A DNA stretch of 64,000 nucleotides, from positions 84,380-148,379 of the forward strand of contig NZ_JTAM01000013.1 in assembly GCF_000812565.1 (NCBI RefSeq). Reading direction: 5' to 3'. The notes below the pieces were generated by a model, which made no database searches, had not been told where the DNA came from, and was given only the letters and a program-made list of their open reading frames with translations. This stretch comes from Flammeovirga sp. OC4 (GTDB lineage Bacteria; Bacteroidota; Bacteroidia; Cytophagales; Flammeovirgaceae). A program made the translations under genes and the position numbers. This document shows positions 27,679 through 35,102 of this stretch, in pieces (within the stretch, counting starts at the first letter, position 1; the number at the start of each line of letters is the position of its first letter).

Positions 27679-28104
27679 ATGGAAATAACTACCAAACATA
27701 CCCTATCACTAAGTATAGTGGCAGCACTTTTGATATTTGTTGTCATTTTTGAGTCTTGCATGACTACCTCTATTGAATTGCCATGTCAAAAAAATACATG
27801 GTATACCAGTAATGTAGGCTTGAAATTAGAAGATACTAAAGCAGATATTAATGTTTCTGTGAAATTTACAGATTCTTATGCATTAGTAGAGCTTATGAAT
27901 GATCAAACTCATGAGGTGTATAAATTACATCCTTCGGAAACATCAACAGATGAGGAGTACGTATTTGAAACACTACAAAGAGTGGGATCGAAGTATCATA
28001 ATGCAAAACTGTCACTTGCAAGAAAAAGTAATCTTGAGAAAATAGAGGTTTCTTTTAAAGATTACGACAGAAAAATTGATTATAATTCAATTCTTTACAT
28101 GTAA
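27679..28104 (+). CDS. Small exported or membrane-anchored protein, unknown function
   Basis: The 141-residue protein has a long hydrophobic N-terminal segment (about 9-26) ending in FESC, an atypical lipobox (Cys27), so lipid anchoring is possible but not certain. The rest is a compact beta-rich domain (KADINVSVKFTDSYALVELMND, then TLQRVGSKYHNAKLSLARK). No family recognised. A perfect terminator at 28130 follows, so it is monocistronic. A -7-like TAGATTTG lies 74 bases upstream. Confidence 0.6.
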   Translation: MEITTKHTLSLSIVAALLIFVVIFESCMTTSIELPCQKNTWYTSNVGLKLEDTKADINVSVKFTDSYALVELMNDQTHEVYKLHPSETSTDEEYVFETLQRVGSKYHNAKLSLARKSNLEKIEVSFKDYDRKIDYNSILYM

Positions 28105-28129
28105 AAAACAGATTCAGTTTTTTTCTCGA

Positions 28130-28168
28130 AATAGGTTAGTATTTATTGAAGTACTAACCTATTTTTTG
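28130..28168 (+). terminator. Intrinsic terminator after 27679 gene
   Basis: Twelve-base perfect stem AATAGGTTAGTA / TACTAACCTATT, ten-base loop, T-run. It excludes an upstream reading of the GNAT gene from 28076, which would cross it. Confidence 0.9.
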
Positions 28169-28207
28169 TTTATATTTTATATAGATTTGTCAACAAAAAA
28201 AGTTGAA

Positions 28208-28687
28208 ATGCAAATAAGGCCTATTAAAACATCAGATAACGAAAAAATTGGACATTTAATACAGGAAGTGTTGGAAGAACATGAAGCGAACCTACCTGGT
28301 ACGGCTTATTTTGATGAAATGTTGTTTAGTTTAAGTCAAGTTTATCAACCCGAAAAAGCTATTTATTATGTCATTGAAGAAGACGGTAACATTATCGGTG
28401 GTGCCGGTATAAATGTTTTAGAAGGCGGAGATAACAGTATTTGTGAACTCCAGAAAATATACCTAAAAAAAGAAGCTAGAGGTAAAGGTCTAGGTAGAAA
28501 ATTGATCAAAAAATGCCTAGACTTTGCTGCTGAAAAAAAATATTCTAATTGCTATTTAGAAACGATGCCTCAACTATCAAAAGGAATTGAACTCTATGAA
28601 AAGGAAGGTTTTAAAATGTTGGAAAAACCTTTGGGAAATACTTCCCATCACGGATGTTCAATTTGGATGTTAAAAAAAATACAATAA
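28208..28687 (+). CDS. GNAT-family N-acetyltransferase
   Basis: The 159-residue protein starts at ATG 28208 (MQIRPIKTSDNEKIG, a normal GNAT opening). A longer reading from 28076 would run through the preceding terminator. Conserved elements are the beta4 strand and the acetyl-CoA pyrophosphate loop in CELQKIYLKKEARGKGLGRKLI, and the C-terminal NCYLETMPQLSKGIELYEKEGFKMLEKPLG with the typical ELYEKxGF motif. It transfers an acetyl group from acetyl-CoA to an unknown amine. The stop codon overlaps the ATG of the next gene by one base (TAATG), so the two are translationally coupled. Confidence 0.9.
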   Translation: MQIRPIKTSDNEKIGHLIQEVLEEHEANLPGTAYFDEMLFSLSQVYQPEKAIYYVIEEDGNIIGGAGINVLEGGDNSICELQKIYLKKEARGKGLGRKLIKKCLDFAAEKKYSNCYLETMPQLSKGIELYEKEGFKMLEKPLGNTSHHGCSIWMLKKIQ

Positions 28688-29640
28688 TGCCAATTATTAA
28701 TTCTCAGTTTTCACCAAACTTTTGGTTTAAAAACCCACATATCAATACGATATTTTCTAATCGTATCAAAAAACAGAAATCACCCAAATACTTAAGAAAA
28801 CGTTATGAAACTGCTGATAATGACTTTTTTGATGTAGATACTATCTTAAGTGAATCTGACACTGCTGTAATCATTCTTCATGGTTTAGAAGGATCTTCAA
28901 AGTCTGGTTACATCTTAGAAATAGCGGATTACTTTTCCAAGACTTGGGATGTATGGGCTATGAATCACAAGAGTTGTAGTGGAGAACTTAACTTAAGAAA
29001 AACATCATATCATAGTGGAAGAACGGAAGAATTGATATTTCTTCTAGACGAAATTATAGATAATTATCGAAAAATATACATTGTTGGTTTCAGCTTAGGA
29101 GGGAATATCACGTTAAAATACTTAGGAGAAAATGCTCAGGAACTTCATCCAAAAATAAAAGCAGCAGTAGCTATCTCTGCTCCTGTTCATCTCAACTCTT
29201 CAGCAAGGACACTCCAAGAAAGAAAGAATTGGTTTTACTTGAATGATTTTTTGGTATCTCTTAAAAAGAAAGCCATTGAAAAAATCAGAAGAGAGGATCC
29301 AGATTCAGCTAAAATTCTCTTGTTGGAGAAAGCGACAACGTTTGTAGAATTTGACAATCTTTATACAGCTCCCGTACATGGCTTTTTAGATGCAGAAGAT
29401 TATTGGACAAAATGTAGTTCGAGGCAATTTCTACCAGAGATTTCTATTCCTACATTAATCTTAAATGCAGAAGATGATCCCTTTTTATCTGATGAATGTT
29501 ACCCTTATACAGAGGCAATGGGCAATCAACAATTGTACTTAGAAGTCCCAAAGTATGGAGGGCATGTAGGTTTTATGGAATCTTCAGGAAGGGATCGATG
29601 GTATTTGCACCGTTTGATGACTTTCTTAAAAAATTACTAG
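28687..29640 (+). CDS. YheT-family alpha/beta hydrolase
   Basis: The 317-residue protein starts at ATG 28687, which overlaps the upstream stop codon by one base; an upstream in-frame ATG at 28654 lies inside the GNAT gene. The family opening FKNPHINTIFSNRI is followed by VIILHGLEGSSKSGYI (oxyanion loop), the nucleophile elbow IVGFSLGGNITLKYLGE (Ser of GFSLG), and a late acid/histidine pair in LNAEDDPFLSDECYP and KYGGHVGFMES. This is COG0429 (predicted esterase, YheT). It is a cytoplasmic hydrolase of unknown substrate, forming an operon with the acetyltransferase. Confidence 0.9.
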   Translation: MPIINSQFSPNFWFKNPHINTIFSNRIKKQKSPKYLRKRYETADNDFFDVDTILSESDTAVIILHGLEGSSKSGYILEIADYFSKTWDVWAMNHKSCSGELNLRKTSYHSGRTEELIFLLDEIIDNYRKIYIVGFSLGGNITLKYLGENAQELHPKIKAAVAISAPVHLNSSARTLQERKNWFYLNDFLVSLKKKAIEKIRREDPDSAKILLLEKATTFVEFDNLYTAPVHGFLDAEDYWTKCSSRQFLPEISIPTLILNAEDDPFLSDECYPYTEAMGNQQLYLEVPKYGGHVGFMESSGRDRWYLHRLMTFLKNY

Positions 29641-29641
29641 G

Positions 29642-29754
29642 TATACTGGCAGTAGCCAATTACACGTTGGTATAATTGATAAGGCTTTTATCGTGTTTCG
29701 AGTAGCGGCTCTATGAACGAGACTATTCTAAACAGGATAGAAGCCATTTTTTTT
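29642..29754 (+). terminator. Long structured hairpin and T-run after YheT gene
   Basis: Arms of 23 bases (29683-29705 and 29723-29745) pair with about four imperfections, two of them wobble. They enclose a 17-base apical region with a CTC/GAG pair and are followed by eight T at 29747-29754. A smaller fold (TATA...TATA with CCAA/TTGG) precedes it at 29642-29674. It may be only a terminator, but the stem is far longer than the other terminators in this window, so a small RNA is possible. Confidence 0.7.
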
Positions 29755-29999
29755 GAATATTTCTTCTTTATTTATCGAAAAGTGGTGATCAATGACAAGC
29801 GTTTGAGTATTTTATTAGTGAAGAAATACTTTACAACATCCTTATTTTTATCTGTTTAGCTTTATTATAGTGATTCTAGTATACTAAAAATGATTTAAAT
29901 CACTTTTTAACGGCTTTAAAGTTGTACTCCCGAAAAATAACCAATAACTTTGTTGAAATTATTTCAGACTGTTTACAAATAAACTTTTCACTAAACATT
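29755..29999. other. Intergenic region, nothing recognised
   Basis: AT-rich stretch before the small membrane-protein gene. Reading in from TTG 29922 would add 26 residues to that gene without a convincing start. No promoter match or hairpin stands out. Confidence 0.5.
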
Positions 30000-30224
30000 A
30001 TGCATGGTTACTTATTTACATTGGTAGGAATTATAATGGTTGTTTGTTCATTTACAATTTATAAGGACGAAGCAACGATAAAGTATTCTATGTTGGTTGC
30101 ATCTTTCTTCCTGTTTGTTTTTGGATCTTTTATTAAGTTCAAGACACTTGTGAAGTTAAAAAAAGATATGAATGACAAACTAGAAGCAGCTCAAAAAGAG
30201 AGAGAAAGAAAGCTACAAAGCTAA
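30000..30224 (+). CDS. Small two-helix membrane protein, unknown function
   Basis: Starting at ATG 30000, the 74-residue protein has two transmembrane segments (about 4-20 and 32-48), joined by a short polar loop. They are followed by a highly charged helical tail (KKDMNDKLEAAQKERERKLQ) that probably faces the cytoplasm. No family is recognised. The TTG 26 codons upstream gives a polar N-terminus unlike a membrane-protein start. It is accepted because membrane segments and the charged tail are coherent. Confidence 0.55.
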   Translation: MHGYLFTLVGIIMVVCSFTIYKDEATIKYSMLVASFFLFVFGSFIKFKTLVKLKKDMNDKLEAAQKERERKLQS

Positions 30225-30457
30225 TTAAAGCCATAAAAAACTTTATATAAAAGTAACAAGAGGTTATTTCATTTATGTATTAATAAATGCATATAATATT
30301 GGATTTTCTTTTGGGGAATTATTAAATATTTACAGACGTTATAATAAACATTCCTAAAAGTGTAGAATCTTCTTTTATATCCATATAATACGTTGTTTAT
30401 TGTGTTCTGAAATTACATCATTCTGAGTAAATACAGAATTATAATAATCTTTTAAAT

Positions 30458-32332
30458 ATGAAAATGAAATATCTACTAACCCTCTTGATGAGTATCACTA
30501 TACTCCATCTTTCTCATGCCAAAGGAAAAGTGTCTATTGATCGTGTCGAACCTGCTTTTTGGTGGGCTGGTATGGTCAACCCAGAATTACAAGTACTAGT
30601 GCATGGTGAAGGAATCAATGATTTAGACCCTTCAATTGCTTATGAAGGTGTTGCCTTGGAACAGGTGATTAAGGTAGAAAATCCCAATTACTTGTTTTTG
30701 AATCTAAGACTTAGTGATTCAGTGAAGCCAGGGAAATTCCCAATCCAATTCAAAAGAAAAGGTAAAGTAGTTTTTACTTACGATTATGAATTAAAAGCTA
30801 GAGCAAAGAACTCAGCAAACAGACAAGGCTTTTCTAACGAAGATGTGATGTATCTGATCACTCCTGATCGTTTCGCAAATGCAATTCCAGAAAATGACCA
30901 TGTAGAAGGAATGTACGAAGATACAGACCGTTCTGATAATGGTAAGCGTCATGGTGGCGATTTACAAGGTATCATTGATAACTTGGATTACATCAAAGGA
31001 CTTGGTTTTACTGCCGTTTGGATTTGTCCTGTATTAGAGAGTAATCAAGTAGATTATTCATACCATGGTTATGCAATTACTGACTACTACAAAGTAGATG
31101 CTCGTTATGGATCAAATGAAGATTATGTTCGTTTGGTAGAAGAAGCAAAGAAAAGAGGTATCAAAATAATCATGGACCAAGTAGAAAACCATGCTGGTTT
31201 AAACCACTGGTGGACTAAAGATATGCCTACAAAAGATTGGTATCACCATGCTGAAAAAGCGGAGAAACCAATGACTAATCATAATAGAGCGTCATTAGCA
31301 GACCCTTACACTACTGAATCTGAAAAGAAAGCCTTCAGTGATGGATGGTTTGTGGATAGAATGCCTGACTTAAACCAATCTAATCCTCTAATGGCGAAGT
31401 ACTTAATCCAAAATTCAATTTGGTGGGTAGAATATGCGGGATTAGGCGGCATCCGTCAAGATACTTTCTCGTATCCAGATCCTGATTTTATGAGTGATTG
31501 GTCAAGAAGTATCATGGAAGAGTATCCAAACTTTAACATTGTAGGTGAGGAGTGGACTGTAAATCCGGCACTTGTTGCAAGATGGCAAGCAGGTCAAGTA
31601 AACAGGGATGGTTATAAATGTTATATGCCGTCTATGATGGATTTCCCTAACCAAGATGCTTTCGTAAAGTCATTGAATGTTACTCCTGGAGAATCATGGC
31701 AAGATAGCTTTGGTGCAGCGTATGAGATGTTGGCCAATGACTTCTTATATGTTGATCCATACAACTTGGTAACTTTTATGGATAACCATGATATGGCTCG
31801 TATCTATGATCAAGTAAATCAAAACTACGATTTATATCAGATGGCTATGGTATACTTATACACTTTGAGAGGTATTCCACAAGTTTATTATGGTACGGAA
31901 ATTACAATGTCGTATCCTGAAAACCCTGGTGATCACGGTGGATTAAGAATCGATATGCCAGGTGGATGGGCAGGTGACAAAGTCAATGCATTTACAGGTG
32001 AAGGCTTGAACGCTCAGCAAAAAAATGCAATGAAATTGATCAAAACTCTAAACGAATACAGAACTAAAACAACTGCATTACAATCAGGTAAGTTGGTTCA
32101 CTATTATCCAAAAGAGGAGACTTACGTAATGTTTAGATTTGATGATAAGACAAAAGTGATGACCATTTTCAATAAAAATGCAGAAGCAAAAGAATTGAAA
32201 TTGGATCGTTTTGAAGAAACATTAAAAGGAGCAAAATCTGCAACTGATATTCTAACAGGAAAGAAATATGACCTGTCAAAAGGTGTAATTTCAATTGATG
32301 CTACTTCAGCTGTAATGTTAGAAGTGAAATAG
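30458..32332 (+). CDS. Secreted GH13 alpha-amylase family enzyme (SusA/neopullulanase-like)
   Basis: The 624-residue product has a signal peptide (cleavage near LSHAK, residue 22). An N-terminal immunoglobulin-like cyclomaltodextrinase domain (about 25-115) is followed by the GH13 barrel. Catalytic residues are visible: Asp335 in GIRQDTF (nucleophile), Glu364 in NIVGEEW (acid/base) and Asp445 in MDNHDMAR (transition-state stabiliser). DYSYHGYAITDYYKVDARYG and DQVENHAG complete the conserved regions. A beta-sandwich C-terminal domain follows (about 540-624). The family hydrolyses alpha-1,4 and sometimes alpha-1,6 glucans or cyclodextrins; SusA-like members work in the periplasm. No susCD, susR or other glycan gene lies nearby. 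A 233-base gap without recognised features precedes it. Confidence 0.93.
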   Translation: MKMKYLLTLLMSITILHLSHAKGKVSIDRVEPAFWWAGMVNPELQVLVHGEGINDLDPSIAYEGVALEQVIKVENPNYLFLNLRLSDSVKPGKFPIQFKRKGKVVFTYDYELKARAKNSANRQGFSNEDVMYLITPDRFANAIPENDHVEGMYEDTDRSDNGKRHGGDLQGIIDNLDYIKGLGFTAVWICPVLESNQVDYSYHGYAITDYYKVDARYGSNEDYVRLVEEAKKRGIKIIMDQVENHAGLNHWWTKDMPTKDWYHHAEKAEKPMTNHNRASLADPYTTESEKKAFSDGWFVDRMPDLNQSNPLMAKYLIQNSIWWVEYAGLGGIRQDTFSYPDPDFMSDWSRSIMEEYPNFNIVGEEWTVNPALVARWQAGQVNRDGYKCYMPSMMDFPNQDAFVKSLNVTPGESWQDSFGAAYEMLANDFLYVDPYNLVTFMDNHDMARIYDQVNQNYDLYQMAMVYLYTLRGIPQVYYGTEITMSYPENPGDHGGLRIDMPGGWAGDKVNAFTGEGLNAQQKNAMKLIKTLNEYRTKTTALQSGKLVHYYPKEETYVMFRFDDKTKVMTIFNKNAEAKELKLDRFEETLKGAKSATDILTGKKYDLSKGVISIDATSAVMLEVK

Positions 32333-32460
32333 TTGTAAATCAAATAGATAGTGCTTAAAGTCTACATTTAAACTATTTTGGAAATAGTAGAAGATTATTT
32401 ATTTCTGAAATTGAATATGATTATAGTTCAATTAAGTGCTTAAATAGTACAATATTCATG

Positions 32461-32490
32461 AAAGAGGCACCTATTATGGGTGTCTCTTTT
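32461..32490 (+). terminator. Intrinsic terminator downstream of GH13 gene
   Basis: Stem AAAGAGGCACC / GGTGTCTCTTT with one wobble pair, followed by a short T-run. It lies 129 bases after the GH13 stop codon. Confidence 0.75.
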
Positions 32491-32568
32491 GTATTTTGAA
32501 AAAAATGATGATATTATTGTCATTCATGACATTTGGATTGTCCTAAAAAGTACAATAGTATTATCTAG

Positions 32569-33018
32569 ATGAAGAGTATTTATTTACCGTTTTATTTGAT
32601 AACCATCTTTTTATTTTCGGCATGTATGATAGATGACGAAAATGCAGATGAGTTAAAGTTAGGTCCTGTAGAGCACATTTTTCATGATGCCCTTGAAGTA
32701 GAAGTAGAAGACTCTCTATCTCAATTAGCGATTGATGTGAAAATCTTAGGCTGGCTTAAAGATGACAGAAGTTCTTACTATCTGCATTATAAATTTTCAA
32801 AAAGGGAAGGAGGAGAAATTTACAGTAATGAAACGATTCCCTATGATGATATTCAAATTAAGGATGACATTTTAACCAAAAGTCTACTTTTTGAGGACTT
32901 AGATTCCCTTACTGAATATTGTTTAGAGTTGAGCTCAACGTATAGAGATGAAGTTACCAAAATAGATACTTATTTCTTTTTTACGAAGGGAGACACAACA
33001 ACAAATGAAATGGAATAG
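32569..33018 (+). CDS. Lipoprotein, fibronectin-like, unknown function
   Basis: The 149-residue product carries a lipobox FSAC (Cys19), so it is probably a lipid-anchored envelope protein. The mature part reads as a single beta sandwich of about 110 residues. It has LAIDVKILGWLKDDRSSYYLHYKF, then LTEYCLELSSTYRDEVTKIDTYFFFTKGD, the pattern of a fibronectin type III-like domain (Y.L.ASTYR ending). I do not recognise a specific family. Its 3' end forms part of the hairpin shared with the convergent inositol monophosphatase gene. Confidence 0.65.
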   Translation: MKSIYLPFYLITIFLFSACMIDDENADELKLGPVEHIFHDALEVEVEDSLSQLAIDVKILGWLKDDRSSYYLHYKFSKREGGEIYSNETIPYDDIQIKDDILTKSLLFEDLDSLTEYCLELSSTYRDEVTKIDTYFFFTKGDTTTNEME

Positions 33019-33040
33019 CATTCAGCTATTCCATTTTTTA
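33009..33040. terminator. Bidirectional terminator spanning two gene ends
   Basis: An 11-bp perfect stem AATGGAATAGC / GCTATTCCATT with a five-base loop, then TTTT. The stop codons of both convergent genes lie inside the hairpin. Confidence 0.85.
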
Positions 33041-33825
33041 TAGATAACATCTTGCATTTCTTGGTGTATACTTGGCGGTGCAGCAATAATTTCTCTGTCT
33101 TCGATATAAGAAGGAGCGTTAGAAAAAGTAGAGACAACACCTCCTGCTTCTTTCACAATAATTGCTCCGGCAGCGACATCCCAGGCATTAAGGTTGTATT
33201 CAAAGAAACCTTCCAATCTTCCACAGGCCACATAAGCAAGGTCAACCGCAGCAGATCCAAGTCTTCTTACACCATGACATCCTTCCATCATTCCCATAAG
33301 AATATTCATGTATTGAGGCATTTTCTCAAAATCGTAATAAGGGAAACCTGTTGCAATTAATCCTTTTTTAAGTTCAGTTTGTCGGGATACTTGAATTGGA
33401 GTACCATTTAAAAACGCACCTCCATCTTTCCAAGCATAAAAACACTCCTCAAGGTTCACTTCTCTCACTACACCTAGACAATAGTCTGTTTCACTCACTA
33501 AACCTATACTGATAGAGAAAATAGGAATACCATGGATGAAATTGGTAGTTCCATCTAAAGGGTCGATAATCCATTTTAAACCATTATTTGAGCTTTTATT
33601 TGTGCCTTCCTCACCAATAAACCCTGCTTCAGGCATAATTGCTTCAAGCCCGTGTACAATTTTTTGCTCGGCAGTTTTATCGACATAAGAAACAAGGTCA
33701 TTTAATCCTTTGTATTCAATCTTACTGTCATCGAAGTTTTGTCTTTCAGTAGCAATAAAATGACCTACTTCTTCTGTTAGCTTGATCACCTTATGGCAGA
33801 TTTCTTTGTAATCGTATTGGCTCAT
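33022..33825 (-). CDS. suhB: Inositol monophosphatase family phosphatase
   Basis: The 267-residue protein has the metal-binding motifs of Mg2+- and Li+-sensitive phosphatases: GEEGT at 71-75, DPLDGTTN at 88-95 and, near the C-terminus, WDVAAGAIIVKEAGG. It dephosphorylates inositol-1-phosphate or similar sugar phosphates in the cytoplasm. SuhB also has moonlighting roles in ribosomal antitermination in proteobacteria, which cannot be assumed here. Length is typical (about 265). The start is the first ATG, 14 bases from an AT-rich upstream region without a recognised promoter. Confidence 0.92.
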   Translation of the reverse strand: MSQYDYKEICHKVIKLTEEVGHFIATERQNFDDSKIEYKGLNDLVSYVDKTAEQKIVHGLEAIMPEAGFIGEEGTNKSSNNGLKWIIDPLDGTTNFIHGIPIFSISIGLVSETDYCLGVVREVNLEECFYAWKDGGAFLNGTPIQVSRQTELKKGLIATGFPYYDFEKMPQYMNILMGMMEGCHGVRRLGSAAVDLAYVACGRLEGFFEYNLNAWDVAAGAIIVKEAGGVVSTFSNAPSYIEDREIIAAPPSIHQEMQDVIYKKWNS

Positions 33826-34064
33826 ATTTTTTATCTAAAAAGTAAGAAATAGAATAGTGAAACTCATCAATATTAGAATTAATCCTCTATTAAGTAAGAA
33901 AACCTCTATCTCTTTAAAAAGTTTATTTTAATAAGTTGTTTATCTTCAGCACAATTGCTTACAACAATATTAATCAAAAATATTTTTCTGAAGTTACGTA
34001 TCAAAAATTATTTGTTAATACGGTGGAATCAAATGTAAAAATAGAGTAGTTCCTAAATTGGATA
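33826..34064. other. Intergenic region, nothing recognised
   Basis: An AT-rich 239-base gap between two minus-strand genes. I find no hairpin with a T-run and no clear -7/-33 pair. Confidence 0.5.
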
Positions 34065-34682
34065 CTAGCTTTCTAGTATTTGTAGCTCACGATTGATATT
34101 GTCTCTTGCTTGCTGTTCATATCTCTTTTGAAAATGAGAAGTCAGAAAAACATGGCCCTCTAGGAAATGTTTTAATACTTTTTTTCTGCCTTTATTGTAA
34201 ATGAAATCGGGATAAATAGAATATTCTGATCTGACATTCTTTAAATAAGTAACATATACCTCCCATTTTTGACCTAAGATAGACATATCAATATCAATAA
34301 AAAGGTTCGTGTCTACTATCTCTGATAAGAGGTGTTGTTTTGTAGCAAGGATATGGTTTTGACATTTGGAGATCGTGTTGCTATCTACTCTAATATTTGA
34401 CAGTTTTTTTACTGCTATTTCCGCACTTTTCGATTCGTTATTCCCTTTCAAAGGATTATAAACAAGATCATGATAGAACAGAGCAAATAAAAAAGCATTC
34501 AAATTTTCAATTTTACTTTTTACATCATCTATTTCAATGATCATATGTTCTAAATGATTGAGGTTGTGATATTTTCTCTCTTTTGAAGAATAATGATTCG
34601 TTATTTCACCCCAATATTGTTCAATTAGTCTAAGATCATCTGTGTAATAGGAAAGAAGTGAGGTATATTTTTCTTTAAGCAT
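34065..34682 (-). CDS. Predicted metal-dependent HD-superfamily phosphohydrolase (COG4339-like)
   Basis: Read from the ATG at 34682, the product has 205 residues. The upstream ATG at 34745 adds 21 residues that family members do not usually have. The opening MLKEKYTSLLSYYT, then YHNLNHLEHM (His39, His43) and ALFYHDLVYNPLKGNNES (His71-Asp72) give the HD-type metal site seen in this uncharacterised family. A later His/Asp set is in NHILATKQH and FIDIDMSILG. Hydrolysis of a phosphorylated substrate is inferred from family only. It is monocistronic and divergent from the giant adhesin gene. Confidence 0.8.
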   Translation of the reverse strand: MLKEKYTSLLSYYTDDLRLIEQYWGEITNHYSSKERKYHNLNHLEHMIIEIDDVKSKIENLNAFLFALFYHDLVYNPLKGNNESKSAEIAVKKLSNIRVDSNTISKCQNHILATKQHLLSEIVDTNLFIDIDMSILGQKWEVYVTYLKNVRSEYSIYPDFIYNKGRKKVLKHFLEGHVFLTSHFQKRYEQQARDNINRELQILES

Positions 34683-35102
34683 GTTATTTTCAATTAGAGG
34701 TGATGTTTTATGTATATCCAAAATACAAGTCATAATGTATGACATATTTTTAATATTAATAAAATGTAAAATTATATATTTTGTTATTCATGTAAATATC
34801 TAGTATTCAGTATTTTGTCTTTGAATTAAGAAATGTTAAAAATAATATATTTTAATAAACAAATCTAAATTTGTAGTTTTGAGGCTGATTACTGGGTGCC
34901 TCTATTAATGATTGTGTATTACAATCAAATTTTAAGATTTTATATTTTTTATCCTTCTCGAATTGTGATAATATTTTGAGAAAACAACAGACTGCAATAA
35001 AATATTTTGATTTTACACTCTTGTTCAAAGAGAATTACCCACCCTTTCATTTAACGAATTTTTTTAATTAAAAACTCCTCACTTTCACAGCAAACAACAA
35101 AG
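34683..35102. promoter_or_regulatory. Control region upstream of the giant adhesin gene
   Basis: There is no gene beyond the possible longer start of the HD protein. TAAATTTG at 34866-34873 is an exact -7 match on the plus strand, without a clear TTG at normal spacing. It is followed by a short hairpin (GAGGC / GCCTC near 34880-34901). A leader of about 220 bases would result, unusually long for this window. Confidence 0.4.

Noticed and set aside
28076..28207. N-terminal extension of the GNAT gene
   Set aside because: It overlaps the upstream gene and crosses a perfect terminator at 28130-28168; the family start fits ATG 28208.
28654..28686. Earlier start of the YheT hydrolase
   Set aside because: It lies inside the GNAT gene; the one-base TAATG overlap at 28685-28689 and the family start favour ATG 28687.
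29683..29754. tRNA or tmRNA-like gene
   Set aside because: Arm lengths and the absence of cloverleaf elements or a 3' CCA do not fit a tRNA.
29922..29999. TTG start of the small membrane protein
   Set aside because: It gives a polar N-terminus; ATG 30000 starts directly at the first membrane segment.
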